In this document: piece after piece, positions 1 to 8,815 of the stretch
Position numbering within the stretch: position 1 is the first letter of the stretch
Layout: each line of letters opens with the position of its first letter
IMG/VR virus record: IMGVR_UViG_3300010885_009116
Span: 1 to 28,029 of that record
Reading direction: 5' to 3' (one strand)
DNA from: a virus
Length of the DNA: 28,029 nucleotides
Notes under the pieces: generated by a model
What the model was told of the DNA's origin: nothing
What the model saw: the letters and a program-made list of their open reading frames with translations, nothing else
Databases searched by the model: none
Made by a program: the position numbers and the translations under genes

Positions 1-400
1 AGCTCATGAACGAGAAATGGCTAAAATGCAAAATGAACAAGCTATGCTTATGGCTCAAAAAGGTTTTCAATCACAAGAAAAAATAGCAGCTATTGAATTG
101 GAGGGTACTTATGCAGAAACATTTGCACAAGAACGTCAAGCACTTTATGAACACGATGCAAAACTTGTACACGATGCAGCGCCCTGGGTTAGAACTCTTA
201 ACGCAGCTGTCCGCCCTATTGTTGCTTTCACTTTTGTAGGATTACTTATATTTGTTGATGTAGCAGGTTTTATTTGGGCTGTTAAAACTGTAGGGTTTAG
301 TCGTGAGTCTATGGACGTTATATTTTCATCTGATGAAATGGCTATTGTAGGCTCTATTATTGGATTCTACTTTGGAGCTAGAACTTGGGAAAAGAAATAA
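1..400 (+). CDS. Holin-like 3-TM membrane protein, 5' end cut by window edge
   Basis: The frame is open from base 2 with no stop before it, so the gene very probably starts left of the window; the first in-frame ATG is at 17. The N-terminal part is a charged, Gln/Glu-rich helix, probably coiled coil. Hydrophobic segments follow at about 209-283 (VRPIVAFTFVGLL...) and 338-376, and the protein ends GFYFGARTWEKK. A charged helix, an 'RPI' membrane segment and a 'GFxFGxR' end are typical of the 3-TM holin family known from gene-transfer agents and environmental phages. A holin would permeabilise the inner membrane to release the endolysin. The lysozyme gene starts at the base after its stop codon, which supports a lysis role. 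No spanin gene is visible beside it. Another small membrane virion protein remains possible. Confidence 0.6.
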   Translation, partial: AHEREMAKMQNEQAMLMAQKGFQSQEKIAAIELEGTYAETFAQERQALYEHDAKLVHDAAPWVRTLNAAVRPIVAFTFVGLLIFVDVAGFIWAVKTVGFSRESMDVIFSSDEMAIVGSIIGFYFGARTWEKK

Positions 401-850
401 GTGAATGTATCAAAAGCTGGTATTGCTCTTATCAAACATCACGAAGGCGTGCGTAGTCGTCCCTACCGTTGCCCCGCAAATCTGTATACTGTGGGCGTCG
501 GTCATTTGATCGGTGATGGCAAACATTTGCCTGATTCTTGGAACAGAACTTTTTCGGAAGCTGAAATAGATGGAATTCTTAAATCCGACCTACGTCGCTT
601 CGAGTTGGGAGTACATAAGATGCTACCTAACGTGCCTCTTCGACAACATGAGTTTGACGCTCTTGTCAGCTTTTGCTTTAATTTGGGTCTTGGATGCTTT
701 CAGCGTTCAACCATCCGTCAAGCGCTTCTTAGGAATGATAAAAAAGCGGCTATGGAATCGTTAATTAAATACTGCCGTGCTGGTGGTAAAATACTCAGAG
801 GTCTACAAACTCGTAGGCTAGATGAAAAAGCACTCTTTGAAGGTAAATAA
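401..850 (+). CDS. Endolysin, GH24 phage lysozyme (muramidase)
   Basis: This 149-residue protein is the usual size for a lambdoid/T4-type lysozyme, which cleaves the MurNAc-GlcNAc bond of peptidoglycan. The N-terminal active-site block is clear: E15 in KHHEGVR, C24 in YRCPAN and T30 in LYTVGVGH, matching the Glu-(Asp/Cys)-Thr triad of GH24. A Cys replaces the Asp of T4 lysozyme, a variant common in phage lysozymes. There is no signal peptide or signal-anchor segment, so export should need the upstream holin. The start is GTG at 401, immediately after the holin stop, and the stop TAA at 848-850 overlaps the next ATG by one base. Codon choice is somewhat richer in G and C than in the structural genes that follow, so separate acquisition is possible. 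Confidence 0.92.
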   Translation: MNVSKAGIALIKHHEGVRSRPYRCPANLYTVGVGHLIGDGKHLPDSWNRTFSEAEIDGILKSDLRRFELGVHKMLPNVPLRQHEFDALVSFCFNLGLGCFQRSTIRQALLRNDKKAAMESLIKYCRAGGKILRGLQTRRLDEKALFEGK

Positions 851-2997
851 TGCCGTTACAAAAACTAACATTTAGACCTGGGTTAAACCGTGAAGGTACT
901 GACTATGCCAATGAGGGTGGTTGGTATGATGGTGATAAGGTTCGTTTTCGTTCAGGCTTTCCTGAGAAACTAGGTGGTTGGTCCCGTCTATCTAATAATA
1001 CTTATTTAGGTGCTGCTCGTAGCTTATGGAGCTGGGTAGACCTAGCAGGTAGCTTATATATTGGTGTAGGGACTAATGTTAAATACTATGTTCAGTGGAG
1101 TGGTGGTTACTATGATATTACACCTTACTACGTTACTAATAGTGTATTAAATCCTTTTACAACAAATTTTCCTACTAATACTACAACGGTTAAAGTCACT
1201 GACGCTACTTATCTACCTAATCCTGGTGACTATGTTGTATTCTCTGGTTCTTCTGCAGTAGGTGGTATATTAGCTGCGACACTTAATACAGAATTTAAAA
1301 TATTAACAACAGACCCTACTACAACTTCATATACGATTGAGGTTCCTGCAGGTTTAGGTGCTACGTCAGTTGCAACAGGTGGTGGTACAGTTTCGATTAA
1401 TTATCTAGTGCCTACAGGTTTAAATACTTTTATTGTAGGTACAGGTTGGGGCTCTAGTCCATGGGGGTATGGTGGATGGGGCTTAGCTTATGCAGGTTCT
1501 ATTGGGTATCAACTACGTTTATGGACAGCGGATAACTTTGGTGAATTCCTGTTACTAGCTCCTCGTGGCGGTCCAATGTACTTATGGCAATCAACGGGTA
1601 CATATACTAATGGCGCTACAGGCGCACTTACAACACGTGCTCAATCATTACAAACTCTATCTACAGCCGCTGGATATGCTGGTACTTATGTTCCTAATTC
1701 AACTTACCAAGTTGTTACTTCAGCTATTCAAAAATTTGTAATTGCGTTTGGTGCTAATTCATATGTATCTGGTTCACCTAGTACAGCGTTTAATCCTATG
1801 TTAGTACGTTGGTCAGATCAGCTTAATCCATACGAATGGGTGCCTGATATTACAAATCAATCTGGTGAGTTTCCGCTTACAGTAGGTTCATATATTATGG
1901 GAGCTAAGTCTACCCGCCAAGAAATTCTTATATGGACTGATTCCGCTTTATATTCTATGCAGTATTTAGGTGCGCCGTATGTTTGGTCATTCCAAGTATT
2001 GATGGAAAATATTTCTGTAATCTCTCCTAATTGTATGGTGACTGTAAACAATGTAACTTATTGGATGGGTGTAGAAAAGTTCTATATGTATTCAGGTACA
2101 GTTCAAACGCTACCATGTTCATTACGTCAGTATATTTTTGCTGATATTAACCAAGAGCAAGCTTATCAAGTCTTTGCAGGTGCTAATGAAGGGTATAACG
2201 AAGTATGGTGGTTCTATTGTTCTAATGATTCTGATTTAGTTGATAAGTATATTATATATAACTACCTAGACCAAGTATGGTACTACGGCACATTACCTAG
2301 AACAGCTTGGTATGATACAGGTATTATTCCTCAACCCGTTGCTGCTAATTATATTTCTGCATCTTCATTTACTGGATCTATATCAGGCACAACTTTAACA
2401 GTAACTAACATGATTTCAGGTACTATTAGTTTAGATGCTACGATTTCTGGTACAGGTATTTCAGCTAGTACACAAATTATTGATTACATTACAGGCACGG
2501 GCGGTGTAGGAACTTATACTATAAATAACACACAAACTGTAGCAAGCACTACTATTACAGCTGCAGGGGACTATGGACTTCTTTTATATCATGAAAGTGG
2601 TGTAGATGATGTTTCTGGTGAACAAGCAAGGCCTATTGATGCTTATGTTCAGTCTTCTGATTTTGATATTGAGGATGGTCATAACTTTGGGTTTGTGTGG
2701 CGTATACTACCAGACGTAAACTTTAACGGTTCTAATGTAAATAGCCCATATGTGACGATGACAATTAAACCTCGTCAAAACTCAGGTACACCCTATGGTA
2801 CAGCTGATAATCCTACAGTCACAAGTAGTGATAATTTTACAACAAAAGGTGTATATAACATTCAAGAATTTACAGGGCAGGTTTATACAAGACTTCGTGG
2901 TCGTCAACTAAGTTTTAGGATTGAGTCTGATAGCTTAGGTGTTGCATGGCAACTAGGTGTTCCACGTATTGATATTAGAAAAGACGGTAGAAGATAA
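850..2997 (+). CDS. Large phage structural protein (tail/stopper type, unassigned)
   Basis: This 715-residue protein begins [17 protein letters not shown] and continues with Trp/Gly/Tyr-rich beta sequence (residues 25-95, 190-330 and 350-500). That start is familiar from uncharacterised structural proteins of environmental podoviruses, where it lies between capsid and tail genes; a DNA-stabilising or tail-hub role is inferred, not shown. At residues about 502-570 there is a Ser/Thr/Gly-rich unit starting [14 protein letters not shown] and ending [15 protein letters not shown]. This module recurs in unrelated phage and bacterial surface proteins and looks inserted. A second Thr-rich stretch at about 98-185 may also be an insertion. 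The C-terminus is basic (DIRKDGRR). The gene is coupled on both sides by TAATG overlaps. No catalytic motif was seen. Confidence 0.7.
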   Translation: MPLQKLTFRPGLNREGTDYANEGGWYDGDKVRFRSGFPEKLGGWSRLSNNTYLGAARSLWSWVDLAGSLYIGVGTNVKYYVQWSGGYYDITPYYVTNSVLNPFTTNFPTNTTTVKVTDATYLPNPGDYVVFSGSSAVGGILAATLNTEFKILTTDPTTTSYTIEVPAGLGATSVATGGGTVSINYLVPTGLNTFIVGTGWGSSPWGYGGWGLAYAGSIGYQLRLWTADNFGEFLLLAPRGGPMYLWQSTGTYTNGATGALTTRAQSLQTLSTAAGYAGTYVPNSTYQVVTSAIQKFVIAFGANSYVSGSPSTAFNPMLVRWSDQLNPYEWVPDITNQSGEFPLTVGSYIMGAKSTRQEILIWTDSALYSMQYLGAPYVWSFQVLMENISVISPNCMVTVNNVTYWMGVEKFYMYSGTVQTLPCSLRQYIFADINQEQAYQVFAGANEGYNEVWWFYCSNDSDLVDKYIIYNYLDQVWYYGTLPRTAWYDTGIIPQPVAANYISASSFTGSISGTTLTVTNMISGTISLDATISGTGISASTQIIDYITGTGGVGTYTINNTQTVASTTITAAGDYGLLLYHESGVDDVSGEQARPIDAYVQSSDFDIEDGHNFGFVWRILPDVNFNGSNVNSPYVTMTIKPRQNSGTPYGTADNPTVTSSDNFTTKGVYNIQEFTGQVYTRLRGRQLSFRIESDSLGVAWQLGVPRIDIRKDGRR

Positions 2998-3674
2998 TGG
3001 CTACCAATGATAGATCACGTATAAGACCTTCAAAGGCGCCTAACTTACCTGTTTCACCTACTGAGTATAGTCAGCAACATAATGAACAACTTTCAAATGC
3101 TCTACGTTTATATTTTAACCAAGTAGATAATTTTACATCAGCTTTATCTGGTACTGTAGGTGGCGCTTATTTACAAATACCTCATATTGGGGCATCAGAT
3201 ACTACTGATCAATATGCAACAGCTAATAATACACCCACTATTGTTAAATGGAATACGTTAGATTCTGGTTTAGGATTTACACTAGCTTCTAATGCCGCTA
3301 CAGCAAACTATGCAGGTGTATATAAAATAGATTATAGTCTACAATATGCCAATACAGATAATGCTCAACATGATATAGATGTTTGGTTACGCATCAATGG
3401 TGTTGATCTTGCAGGTTCAACTAGTAAATTTTCTATTCCTGCTCGTAAAAGCGCTATATTACCTACTTATACATTAGCGGTATCTTTTGTGATGTTTACT
3501 TTAACTGCGAATGATTACATAGAACTTTATTGGGCAACGGACAAAGCATTTATAGTTTCACCTGCTGCAGATGGGGTATATATGGAATATAAAGTAGCTC
3601 AAACATCACCATTTGCTCATCCTTCAATTCCCTCTGCAATTGGGACTATAACGTTTGTATCGGCGCCCTATTAA
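2997..3674 (+). CDS. Small structural protein with C1q/jelly-roll-like C-terminal domain
   Basis: The protein has 225 residues. Residues 1-50 are polar and helical (ending EQLSNALRLYFNQVDNF). The rest is predicted beta sandwich, with the pattern 'AGVYKIDYSLQYAN ... IDVWLRINGVDLAGS ... DYIELYWATD', which resembles the C1q/TNF-like jelly-roll domains at the ends of phage fibres and decoration proteins. A surface-exposed fibre-tip or decoration role, perhaps receptor binding, is inferred. Its ATG overlaps the stop of the preceding structural gene by one base (TAATGG), so the two are probably translated together. It ends in an Ala/Pro-rich tail. The assignment rests on sequence pattern only; no catalytic residue or repeat was found. 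Confidence 0.6.
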   Translation: MATNDRSRIRPSKAPNLPVSPTEYSQQHNEQLSNALRLYFNQVDNFTSALSGTVGGAYLQIPHIGASDTTDQYATANNTPTIVKWNTLDSGLGFTLASNAATANYAGVYKIDYSLQYANTDNAQHDIDVWLRINGVDLAGSTSKFSIPARKSAILPTYTLAVSFVMFTLTANDYIELYWATDKAFIVSPAADGVYMEYKVAQTSPFAHPSIPSAIGTITFVSAPY

Positions 3675-3719
3675 TGATATTATATACAAAAATAACAAAC
3701 TGTTTTTTAAGGACCCATT

Positions 3720-5873
3720 ATGTTTAACCCACGGTTTATAGGTATTCTAAAACATCCAGGATATAATGGATTTGACCCTTTAAGCGCTACCATAGCAACC
3801 ACTTTAGCCGCTGAAGCTGCTGCACCTGCCATAGCTTCTACTTTAGCCGCTGAGGCTGTTATTCCTAGTATTCTAACTGGTATCGGTGGTATTGGCGTGG
3901 CTGACATTGCTGCTATTACAGCCGCTGAAGCTGGGGCATTGCCTATATTAGGTGGGACTATAGCTGAAGGTGTTACACCTAGTATCTTAACAGGTATTGG
4001 TGGTATTGGTGCTGGAGACACAGCTGCTTTAGCTTCTGCATTAGGCGGAGCTGCACCAGGTACTGTGGGTAGTACATTAGCAAGTTCAGGTCTTACAGAT
4101 TTAGCAGCAATTACTCCAGGTACATTAGACCCAATTACAGGACAAGCAATAACAGATGCAGCATCAGCCACTACAAATGCAGCGCCAGGCGCATTTAATT
4201 CTAATCCAATCACTCAAGTAAATGAAGTTACAGGCCAAGCATATGATGTAGCTCAAGGTGTTAACCCTTCTGGACAAGTTAATCTAGCAGTTAATCCAGA
4301 AACAAGTGGTTATAATGCAGTAGGTGGAGTAGGAAATGCTCCAGTAGGCCCTCAAGGTCAAGGTTTTAATTTATCTCCTGAACAATTATCTAAAGCTATT
4401 CCTAACCAAGGTGCAGCAGATATTATGTCACCTAGTTTTGCTAAGTTTGGTCAAGGTGCTACAGAAGCTCAAGGTATTTTAGGTAAAATGGGTTTAGGTG
4501 GTTTAGAAGATTTCTACAATAAAAATAAATTATTAAGTAGTGTTGCAATGAATGCTGGTATGAGCATGTTAAATAATAAACAACCTAGTGTAGCACCTAT
4601 TAAAAAATATGATGGTCCATTAAATAAATATCGTTTAGCAGCTGATTATAAATCTGTAGACCCTGTACCTAACGTATATAAACCTAGTTATGCAGCTGAA
4701 GGTGGTATTATGAGTTTTGCATCAGGTGGTAATACTGGCCCTTTTGGCGCGAATATCAATAAAACTACTGGCCCTTTTGGCACGGATATCAATAAAACTA
4801 CTGGGCCTTTTAGTGAAAATTTTAAAAATAATTCTAGCATAGCAGCTAATACAGAAAGTGGTAACTATACTGGTCCTCGTTTTGTTGGTCAAGGCCGTGG
4901 TGGAATGTTAGGTATGTTTTTAGGGGACAGAGCACCTATACCTGCTCCAGTACAAGCTCAAATTTATCGTCCTGAATATCAAAACCAAGCTCCAACACAA
5001 CCACAAACAAATGTTCCAGTATCAGCAGCGCAAGCAGACCCAGGTTTATGGAATGAATCTATGTACACTCCAATGTTTGCTGAAGGCGGGATTGCTTCAT
5101 ATGGTTTAGGTGGTGATGTTAATTCTAGCTATCCACAAGCTTATCAAGATATGACACAGTTTGCAAATCAAAACCAATTACCTACAGCTGCTAGAAATGT
5201 GCAGTACGAACCTAATACTAATCCAATGACAGGTCAAATGATTGGTTATGCTGACGGCGGTGTGGCAAGTTATGCATTCGGTGATTTAGTAGAAAGAGAA
5301 GAAAAAGAAGTTAGACCAAAACTTTCTAACCCATTACTAGAATATTATTCAAAACATACAAAAGCAAAAGAGATGATGGCAAAACCTGATGTAGGTATTT
5401 TCCATGACTCTGACCCTGATACTAGAAACTTAGATGCTCAACAAGCAGCTTTGGTAAGACTTAGAAAACAATTTGGTTATGCTCAAATGAAACAACCTAA
5501 AACTAATCTTAAAGAGATGCCAGCATTAGGTACTCTACCAGGTGTTAAACAACAAGTACAAGAAGCAGCGGGTGGTGGTATCATGGGTTATAGCTTAGGT
5601 GGCTACGCTCATGGTGGAAATCCAAGATTATTAAGAGGTCCAGGCGATGGCATGAGTGACAATATTCCTGCTACAATAGCAAATAGACAACCTGCTCGTT
5701 TAGCTGATGGAGAGTTTGTAGTTCCTGCAGATGTGGTATCTCATTTAGGTAATGGGTCTACTGAAGCTGGTGCAAAGCATTTACACAAAATGATGGACAA
5801 AGTAAGAGTAGCTCGTACAGGTAAAAAGAAACAAGGTACACAAATAAATCCTAGTAAATTTGTACCTGCATGA
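3720..5873 (+). CDS. Gly/Ala-rich virion protein with conserved 'RPARLADGEFVVPAD' C-terminal domain
   Basis: This 717-residue protein starts at ATG 3720 behind TAAGGA (spacer about 6). Residues 1-17 (MFNPRFIGILKHPGYNG) are nearly identical to the start of the gene at 6291. Residues 20-150 are Ala/Gly/Ile-rich, with PSILTGIGGIG occurring twice 38 residues apart. The middle is disordered and holds three 11-residue units beginning TGPF and four copies of an EGGIxSYxxGG-type motif. The end (IANRQPARLADGEFVVPADV followed by a NGSTEAGAKHLHKMMDKVR stretch) is a terminus common in environmental phage virion proteins. Its place ahead of the GNAT, Gln-rich and giant genes suggests an internal or ejection component. 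The stop TGA overlaps the next ATG (ATGA). The function is not known. Confidence 0.65.
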   Translation: MFNPRFIGILKHPGYNGFDPLSATIATTLAAEAAAPAIASTLAAEAVIPSILTGIGGIGVADIAAITAAEAGALPILGGTIAEGVTPSILTGIGGIGAGDTAALASALGGAAPGTVGSTLASSGLTDLAAITPGTLDPITGQAITDAASATTNAAPGAFNSNPITQVNEVTGQAYDVAQGVNPSGQVNLAVNPETSGYNAVGGVGNAPVGPQGQGFNLSPEQLSKAIPNQGAADIMSPSFAKFGQGATEAQGILGKMGLGGLEDFYNKNKLLSSVAMNAGMSMLNNKQPSVAPIKKYDGPLNKYRLAADYKSVDPVPNVYKPSYAAEGGIMSFASGGNTGPFGANINKTTGPFGTDINKTTGPFSENFKNNSSIAANTESGNYTGPRFVGQGRGGMLGMFLGDRAPIPAPVQAQIYRPEYQNQAPTQPQTNVPVSAAQADPGLWNESMYTPMFAEGGIASYGLGGDVNSSYPQAYQDMTQFANQNQLPTAARNVQYEPNTNPMTGQMIGYADGGVASYAFGDLVEREEKEVRPKLSNPLLEYYSKHTKAKEMMAKPDVGIFHDSDPDTRNLDAQQAALVRLRKQFGYAQMKQPKTNLKEMPALGTLPGVKQQVQEAAGGGIMGYSLGGYAHGGNPRLLRGPGDGMSDNIPATIANRQPARLADGEFVVPADVVSHLGNGSTEAGAKHLHKMMDKVRVARTGKKKQGTQINPSKFVPA
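3864..4010 (+). repeat. Duplicated 33-base unit (PSILTGIGGIG) in the Gly/Ala-rich gene
   Basis: PSILTGIGGIG is encoded at 3864-3896 and again at 3978-4010, 114 bases apart. The copies differ mainly at third codon positions, so the protein repeat is kept while the DNA has drifted. It lies in the Ala/Gly-rich N-terminal part and may form a membrane-active helix. Confidence 0.6.
4734..4832 (+). repeat. Three tandem 33-base units (TGPFGxxINKT)
   Basis: Units start at 4734, 4767 and 4800. The first two encode TGPFGANINKT and TGPFGTDINKT and are almost identical; the third (TGPFSENFKNN) is diverged. Copy number is likely to vary by slippage. The encoded segment is Gly/Asn/Thr-rich and probably disordered. 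Confidence 0.75.
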
Positions 5874-6280
5874 TAGAAGTACAGACGGTACCTGATAACT
5901 ATCTATATAGTATTTGGCCACTTGTTGAACCAATGCTACATAAAGCTTTAACAGTCAGTCATAACGATTATGATATTAACCACTTAAAGTTATATGTAAC
6001 AAATAAAGCACAAACATTGTTAGTAGCAGTTGAAGATAATAAAATTGTAGGCGCTGCAACATTAAGTATTTTAAATTATCCTAACCATAGAGTAGCAACT
6101 ATTATAGCTATGGGTGGTAGGGCAATAGTAAAACCCGAAGTATTTGAACAAGTCGTTCAATGGGCAAAGTCACAAGGTGCTACAAAAATTAGAGCAGCGG
6201 CACGTGAAGCACAAGCTAGACTATACAGACAAAAAGCTGGACTTGACACAACTATGTACGTAATAGAAAAACTAATATAA
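5870..6280 (+). CDS. GNAT-fold protein (acetyltransferase-like), probably virion associated
   Basis: The 136-residue length fits a single GNAT domain. The pattern is beta strand 'LLVAVEDNKIVGAATLSIL', then strand 'ATIIAMGGRAI', helix 'EVFEQVVQWAKSQGATKI' and a final 'AREAQARLYRQKAGLDTT' helix, like the last third of a GNAT fold. The usual acetyl-CoA pyrophosphate loop (Q/R-x-x-G-x-G/A) is not evident, so it may be catalytically degenerate. Similar small GNAT-like proteins sit among the internal-protein genes of podoviruses, and here it lies between two virion proteins with a shared leader. The ATG at 5870 overlaps the upstream stop by four bases (ATGA), indicating coupling. A true acetyltransferase acting on host or phage proteins remains possible. 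Confidence 0.6.
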   Translation: MIEVQTVPDNYLYSIWPLVEPMLHKALTVSHNDYDINHLKLYVTNKAQTLLVAVEDNKIVGAATLSILNYPNHRVATIIAMGGRAIVKPEVFEQVVQWAKSQGATKIRAAAREAQARLYRQKAGLDTTMYVIEKLI

Positions 6281-6290
6281 GGTTATAACT

Positions 6291-8804
6291 ATGTTTAATA
6301 GACGATTTGTAGGTATTTTAAAACATCCAGGCTACAATGGCGGGGGTGATGGTGGTTCTCAGCCTACGCAATCTAATGTAGTTAATACTAATATCCCAGA
6401 GTATGCACAGCCTTATGTTGAGAACATGCTTGGTGCTACCCAAGAACAACTATTTAATGTTAATGCTGATGGGTCTTTAGGTTCACTTAAACCATATAAT
6501 CCATATAGTTCTAATTTAAATGACTATGTGGCAGGGTTCTCACCGCTTCAACAACAAGCTCAAGCAAAAACAGCTAATCTATCTATGCCTGGTCAGTTTA
6601 ATACAGGCTCTAATTTAGCATTACAAAGTGGTATTGGTTCTGGTCAAATGGGTATGCAAGCTACTCAAGCGGGTAATCAATACAACCAAATGGCTACTAG
6701 TCCGACTGCTACTCAAGCATTTATGAATCCATATATCCAAGCGTCTTTAACTCCACAGTTAGAAGAAATGCAAAGACAGTATGGTATTACAGGAGCACAA
6801 CAACAAGGTAATGCTACTAGATCTGGTGCATTTGGTGGTTCTCGTGAAGCTCTTATGGCCGCTGAAAATCAAAGAAATAAAAATATGGCTATGAACCAAG
6901 CGATTGGACAAGGCTATGATAAGGCATTCCAAGCAGCTCAACAGGCTCAACAATTTGGTGCTAACTTAGGACTACAAGGCTTACAAACAGGTCTTACAGG
7001 TATGGGTCAAGCGGGTCAAGCGGGTGCTACGTTAGGTCAATTAGGTACATCTCAATTAGGTGCTGCTCAAGGCATTATTAATACTCAAAACCAAATGGGT
7101 CAGCAACAACAAGCCCAAGAGCAACAGAAGGTCAATCAAGCTATCCAAAACTACGCAACGGCTCAACAGTACCCACTCATGCAACTTGGTACTATGTCAA
7201 ATATGTTACGTGGTCTACCAATGCAAGCTTCAACTACGCAACAATATCAAGCGGCTCCAAGTGCTCTTACACAAGGTATTGGTATTGCAGGTGCTTTAGG
7301 TTCATTAGGTCAATCAGGTATATTTGGAGCTTCTAAAAAAGAAGGCGGTATGGTTAATTCATACGCTGAAGGTGGTATTGCTTCCTATAATGTAGGTGGT
7401 AAAGTTAAAGCCGACATGGAAAGATTACCTACTGAAAAACTAATGCAATTACAAGAGACTGCTAAAGGTATTCAACTTAGCCAAATTAAAGAAATACTAA
7501 ATGATAGAGCCCAAGGTGCTATGCAAGACTTTGCTCCTGGTGGCATTGTTGCATTTGCAAAAGGGGACGTAGTTGATGGTCCTGATTTTAGTGTTCCTGA
7601 AGAAGAACCTACATCTCCAATAGGAAGATTTTTAAATAGTTTAGATATAAGTGAACGCGTTAAAAAATCTGAGTTTGGAAAAAGACTTGCACGTAGTCGA
7701 CAATTAGATGAAGAAATTCAAAAAACTGTGCCTACACTTATTGGTGGTAAACGAGGATTTTTTGATAAAGAAACTCCAGCACAACAAAAAGAATATGAAG
7801 CTACAAGAAAAGCTTTAGAAGCTCAAAAAGAAGCTTATCCTTATTTTGAACCAGAAGCTAAACCAGCTGCGCCACCATCAGCTAAACCAGCGGTAGACCC
7901 TAATGCTCCACCAGCACCACCGTCAGCTAAACCAGCGGTAGACCCGAATGCCCCACCAGCGGCTAAACCAAAACCCATAGTTGATCCTAATAATAGTATT
8001 TTAAATACTGAACAAGCTACTGGAAGCCCAGCGTTTAGTATGGCTAATATGGAAAAATATGCAACGGATGAAAAAGCTAAAGCAGCGCAAGCTTACATGG
8101 ATCAAGTTAAAAATGCACCTATGTCCAAAGAGGGTCAAGAATTATATGATTCATATAAAGATAAAGTTGAAGGTGCTAAAACAAAAGAAGAACAAAGATT
8201 CTGGATGCACAGTGCGTTATTCTTTGCTAGATTAGGCTCAACACCTGGTCCAGTTGCGGTGGCTGCGTTAACTGCACTAAAAGATCAGTTACCTGAGTAT
8301 ATTAAAGATAAAGATGCATTAGAAGAATATAATGCTAAAACACAAAAAGCTATGTATGAATTATCAAATGCTGAGATGCTTAAACGTCAAGGTCAATTTG
8401 AAGCAGGTGAAAAAGCTAGAGTTGAAGCTCTTAAAAACTTTAACGATTTCTATAATAAAGCATCTGAAATTGAATATAGAAAAAAAGCAGGCGATGCTAG
8501 TTTAATTAGTGCTAAAAATAGAGGAGCTACTGCTGGACTTGGTGAAGAAAAACTTGACCTAGCAACAACAAGTGCTATTCAAGATAAAATTAAAGACAGA
8601 ATAAAAGAAGAAGGTCTTGATAGAGATTTAAAAACATATAGAGGTAGCACTAGTCCTACAGGTAAAAGTAAATTTAATGCGGCTAAAGATAGGATAAAAG
8701 AAATAGAAAATGAAATGTATGATCGATACAAACAACCACGGCCAAATCCAATTGCTGCACCAAAAGGTAAAAACGCAAAAGACCCACTTGATCTAGGCAT
8801 TTAA
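6291..8804 (+). CDS. Gln-rich internal/ejection-type virion protein
   Basis: This 837-residue protein opens with the leader MFNRRFVGILKHPGYNG, shared with the gene at 3720, then a Gly run. Residues about 34-48 read NIPEYAQPYVENMLG, a start seen in many uncultured podovirus virion proteins. Residues 75-300 are very rich in Gln, Ala, Gly and Asn, with long helix patterns (GAQQQGNATRSGAFGGSREA, and AQQAQQFGANLGLQGLQ). At about 345-370 and 415-425 are EGGIASYNVGG-like motifs. A 15-residue Pro-rich unit (PPSAKPAVDPNAPPA) is repeated at 528-557, followed by a charged helical C-terminal half with coiled-coil character. A DNA-ejection or core role is inferred from composition and from the neighbouring giant gene. 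No enzyme motif was seen. Confidence 0.65.
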   Translation: MFNRRFVGILKHPGYNGGGDGGSQPTQSNVVNTNIPEYAQPYVENMLGATQEQLFNVNADGSLGSLKPYNPYSSNLNDYVAGFSPLQQQAQAKTANLSMPGQFNTGSNLALQSGIGSGQMGMQATQAGNQYNQMATSPTATQAFMNPYIQASLTPQLEEMQRQYGITGAQQQGNATRSGAFGGSREALMAAENQRNKNMAMNQAIGQGYDKAFQAAQQAQQFGANLGLQGLQTGLTGMGQAGQAGATLGQLGTSQLGAAQGIINTQNQMGQQQQAQEQQKVNQAIQNYATAQQYPLMQLGTMSNMLRGLPMQASTTQQYQAAPSALTQGIGIAGALGSLGQSGIFGASKKEGGMVNSYAEGGIASYNVGGKVKADMERLPTEKLMQLQETAKGIQLSQIKEILNDRAQGAMQDFAPGGIVAFAKGDVVDGPDFSVPEEEPTSPIGRFLNSLDISERVKKSEFGKRLARSRQLDEEIQKTVPTLIGGKRGFFDKETPAQQKEYEATRKALEAQKEAYPYFEPEAKPAAPPSAKPAVDPNAPPAPPSAKPAVDPNAPPAAKPKPIVDPNNSILNTEQATGSPAFSMANMEKYATDEKAKAAQAYMDQVKNAPMSKEGQELYDSYKDKVEGAKTKEEQRFWMHSALFFARLGSTPGPVAVAALTALKDQLPEYIKDKDALEEYNAKTQKAMYELSNAEMLKRQGQFEAGEKARVEALKNFNDFYNKASEIEYRKKAGDASLISAKNRGATAGLGEEKLDLATTSAIQDKIKDRIKEEGLDRDLKTYRGSTSPTGKSKFNAAKDRIKEIENEMYDRYKQPRPNPIAAPKGKNAKDPLDLGI
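7872..7961 (+). repeat. Tandem 45-base repeat (PPSAKPAVDPNAPPA x2)
   Basis: Two 15-residue Pro-rich units begin at 7872 and 7917, followed by a partial third (PAAKPKPIVDPNN). They separate the Gln-rich half of the protein from its charged helical half, like a flexible hinge. Confidence 0.7.
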
Positions 8805-8815
8805 GGTAACTTAGC

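Noticed and set aside
3707-4213. Antisense 168-codon ORF opposite the Gly/Ala-rich gene
   Set aside because: It is a mirror of Ala/Gly/Thr codons, giving a Pro/Ala/Val-rich product with no SD or motif, and it lies opposite a well-supported gene.
7060-7299. 79-codon ORF in another frame of the Gln-rich gene
   Set aside because: It arises from CAA-rich codons read out of frame (Lys/Asn/Leu/Ser product) and lacks a convincing SD or globular pattern, unlike 9990-10178.
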